In this document: positions 5,234-6,928 of the stretch, piece after piece
Layout: the number at the start of each line of letters is the position of its first letter
How positions within the stretch are numbered: the stretch's first letter is position 1
Assembly: GCA_031260235.1 (NCBI GenBank)
Contig: JAIRKG010000113.1
Coordinates: 1-6,928 of the forward strand
Direction of reading: 5' to 3'
Source of the DNA: Dysgonamonadaceae bacterium
GTDB taxonomy: Bacteria > Bacteroidota > Bacteroidia > Bacteroidales > Azobacteroidaceae
Length of the DNA: 6,928 nucleotides
The notes under the pieces: model-generated
What the model saw: the letters and a program-made list of their open reading frames with translations, nothing else
Told to the model about the DNA's origin: nothing
The model's database searches: none
Program-made: the position numbers and the translations under genes

Positions 5234-6928
5234 ATGAGCAAATCTTTTCAAAGAACATTAATCACCTCTGCCCTGCCATACGCTAACGGTCCTGTTCATA
5301 TCGGTCATCTTGCTGGTGTTTATATTCCGGCTGATATTTATGCCCGCTACCTTCGCCTGAAAGGGGAGGAGGTTTTATTTATCGGCGGATCGGACGAACA
5401 TGGTGTCCCTATCGCCCTGAAAGCCCAAACGGAAGGTATCTCTCCGCAGGAAATAGTGGATCGTTATCATTGTATTATTAAGAAGTCTTTTGAGGATTTC
5501 GGCATTACTTTCGATATTTATTCGAGGACGACTTCGGCGATTCATTATAAAACGGCTTCCGATTTTTTCCGTAAATTATATGACAAGGGCGAATTTATCG
5601 AAAAAACATCAGAACAATATTATGACGAGGACGCCAAACAGTTTCTCGCCGACCGCTATATCATCGGTGAATGTCCGTATTGCGCCAACAAAAACGCTTA
5701 CGGCGACCAGTGCGAAGCCTGCGGAACTTCACTCACGCCATTGGATTTGATTCATCCGAAGTCGGCTATTTCAGGCAGCGTTCCCGTATTGAAAGAAACC
5801 AAACACTGGTATCTCTCGCTGGACAAGCACGAAGCATGGTTGAAAAAATGGATTCTTGAAGACCATAAAGAATGGAAACCTAACGTGTACGGACAATGTA
5901 AATCGTGGCTGGACTTGGGATTGCAACCACGAGCCGTCAGCCGTGACCTGGACTGGGGGATTCCGATTCCGGTCGAAGGCGGCGCGGGAAAAGTCCTGTA
6001 TGTCTGGTTTGACGCACCAATTGGCTATATTTCCAATACGATCGAACATTCGCCCAACGACTGGGAACGCTGGTGGAAAGACGCATCCACACGCATGATT
6101 CATTTTATCGGAAAAGACAACATCGTTTTCCACTGTATCGTTTTTCCCGCCATGCTCAAAGCCGACGGAACATATATTTTGCCTGAAAACGTACCGGCTA
6201 ACGAGTTTCTCAATCTCGAAGGCGACAAAATATCCACTTCCCGCAACTGGGCTGTCTGGCTGCACGAATATCTGGAAGATTTCGCCGGAAAACAAGACGT
6301 TTTGCGCTATGTATTAACGGCTAATGCGCCGGAAACCAAAGACAACGATTTCACGTGGAAAGACTTTCAGGCACGGAATAATAACGAATTAGTCGCCATC
6401 TTCGGCAATTTCGTCAATCGTGCCGTAGTGCTTACGCACAAATATTTTGAAGGGAAAGTACCCGCAAAAGGCGCATTGAACGATTATGACCGTGCAACTT
6501 TGGACGAATTTAAGCGCATCCGGCAGGATATGGAAGGTAGTCTCAATCAATTCCGTTTTCGCGATGCATTGAAAGAAGCCATGAACTTTGCGCGTATCGG
6601 AAACAAATATTTGGCGGATACCGAACCTTGGAAACTGGCGAAAACCGATAAGGAACGGATGGCGGCAATTCTGAATATTTCCTTGCAAGTCGCCGCAAAT
6701 CTGGCGATTGCCTTTGAACCGTTCCTGCCTTTTTCTTCGAGAAAACTTAAGCAGATAATCAACAAAAAAGACCTGAACTGGCATGGATTGGGAAGTATTG
6801 ATTTGCTCGACGCGGGTCATCAATTGAATCCTCCTGAATTGTTGTTTGAAAAGATTGAAGACGAAATGGTTGAGCGGCAAATGCAAAAGTTGCAAGATAC
6901 CCTGAAAGCCAATAAATCAAAAGAAGCC
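5234..6928 (+). CDS. metG: Methionyl-tRNA synthetase (MetG), 3' end outside the window
   Basis: Class I aminoacyl-tRNA synthetase that joins methionine to elongator and initiator tRNAs in the cytoplasm. The frame is open from the ATG at 5234 to the window edge (565 codons, no stop). Motifs: HIGH (22-25) after [16 protein letters not shown], a zinc-binding pair CPYC (147-150) and CEAC (160-163), WFDAPIGY (258-265) and FIGKD (291-295). The KMSKS loop appears as KISTS (332-336), a variant I associate with this phylum. The anticodon-binding helical domain starts around [15 protein letters not shown] (382-396). The last residues visible are a charged linker. Bacteroidota MetRS of this type normally carry an EMAP-II-like tRNA-binding domain after it, which would lie beyond the edge. 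The gene follows the helicase stop by 47 bases. Confidence 0.97.
   Translation, partial: MSKSFQRTLITSALPYANGPVHIGHLAGVYIPADIYARYLRLKGEEVLFIGGSDEHGVPIALKAQTEGISPQEIVDRYHCIIKKSFEDFGITFDIYSRTTSAIHYKTASDFFRKLYDKGEFIEKTSEQYYDEDAKQFLADRYIIGECPYCANKNAYGDQCEACGTSLTPLDLIHPKSAISGSVPVLKETKHWYLSLDKHEAWLKKWILEDHKEWKPNVYGQCKSWLDLGLQPRAVSRDLDWGIPIPVEGGAGKVLYVWFDAPIGYISNTIEHSPNDWERWWKDASTRMIHFIGKDNIVFHCIVFPAMLKADGTYILPENVPANEFLNLEGDKISTSRNWAVWLHEYLEDFAGKQDVLRYVLTANAPETKDNDFTWKDFQARNNNELVAIFGNFVNRAVVLTHKYFEGKVPAKGALNDYDRATLDEFKRIRQDMEGSLNQFRFRDALKEAMNFARIGNKYLADTEPWKLAKTDKERMAAILNISLQVAANLAIAFEPFLPFSSRKLKQIINKKDLNWHGLGSIDLLDAGHQLNPPELLFEKIEDEMVERQMQKLQDTLKANKSKEA

Overview
This window looks like ordinary chromosome from a member of the Bacteroidota, most likely the Bacteroidales. 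Four things point there: promoters of the TTTG / TAnnTTTG type with little or no Shine-Dalgarno; a TraR/DksA-family protein with a degenerate zinc finger; an LspA carrying the long periplasmic insertions usual in that phylum; and a leftover piece of a type IX secretion (T9SS) C-terminal sorting domain. The genus cannot be fixed from this stretch.

Layout. Bases 1-213 hold no convincing gene. On the minus strand they contain a rho-independent terminator (1-30), preceded by a GC-rich stretch with several nested inverted repeats. This is either a long structured 3' end of the xseA transcript or a separate small RNA. xseA (exodeoxyribonuclease VII large subunit) runs leftward from 1470 to 214, and no xseB follows it inside the window. 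Just upstream of xseA, 1605-1477 on the minus strand is the tail of a T9SS-exported protein without its body. A divergent promoter region (about 1615-1682) separates it from the rightward genes.

The rightward operon starts at a good promoter (1651-1682). It holds a TraR/DksA-family regulator (1723-2103), lspA (2100-2732, sharing ATGA with the regulator) and a DUF4296 lipoprotein (2719-3315, overlapping lspA by 14 bases). LspA is the signal peptidase that matures lipoproteins, so its neighbour is a likely substrate. Next, behind its own promoter (3400-3427), is a DEAD-box RNA helicase with a DbpA-type RNA-binding domain (TTG start at 3453, stop at 5186). After 47 bases comes metG (methionyl-tRNA synthetase, from 5234), which is cut by the right edge after 565 codons.

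The content is housekeeping: DNA repair, transcription control, lipoprotein maturation, RNA remodelling and tRNA charging. I see no mobile element, CRISPR array, defence system or new multi-gene system. The points most worth a second look are the structured region after xseA and the orphaned T9SS tail before it.
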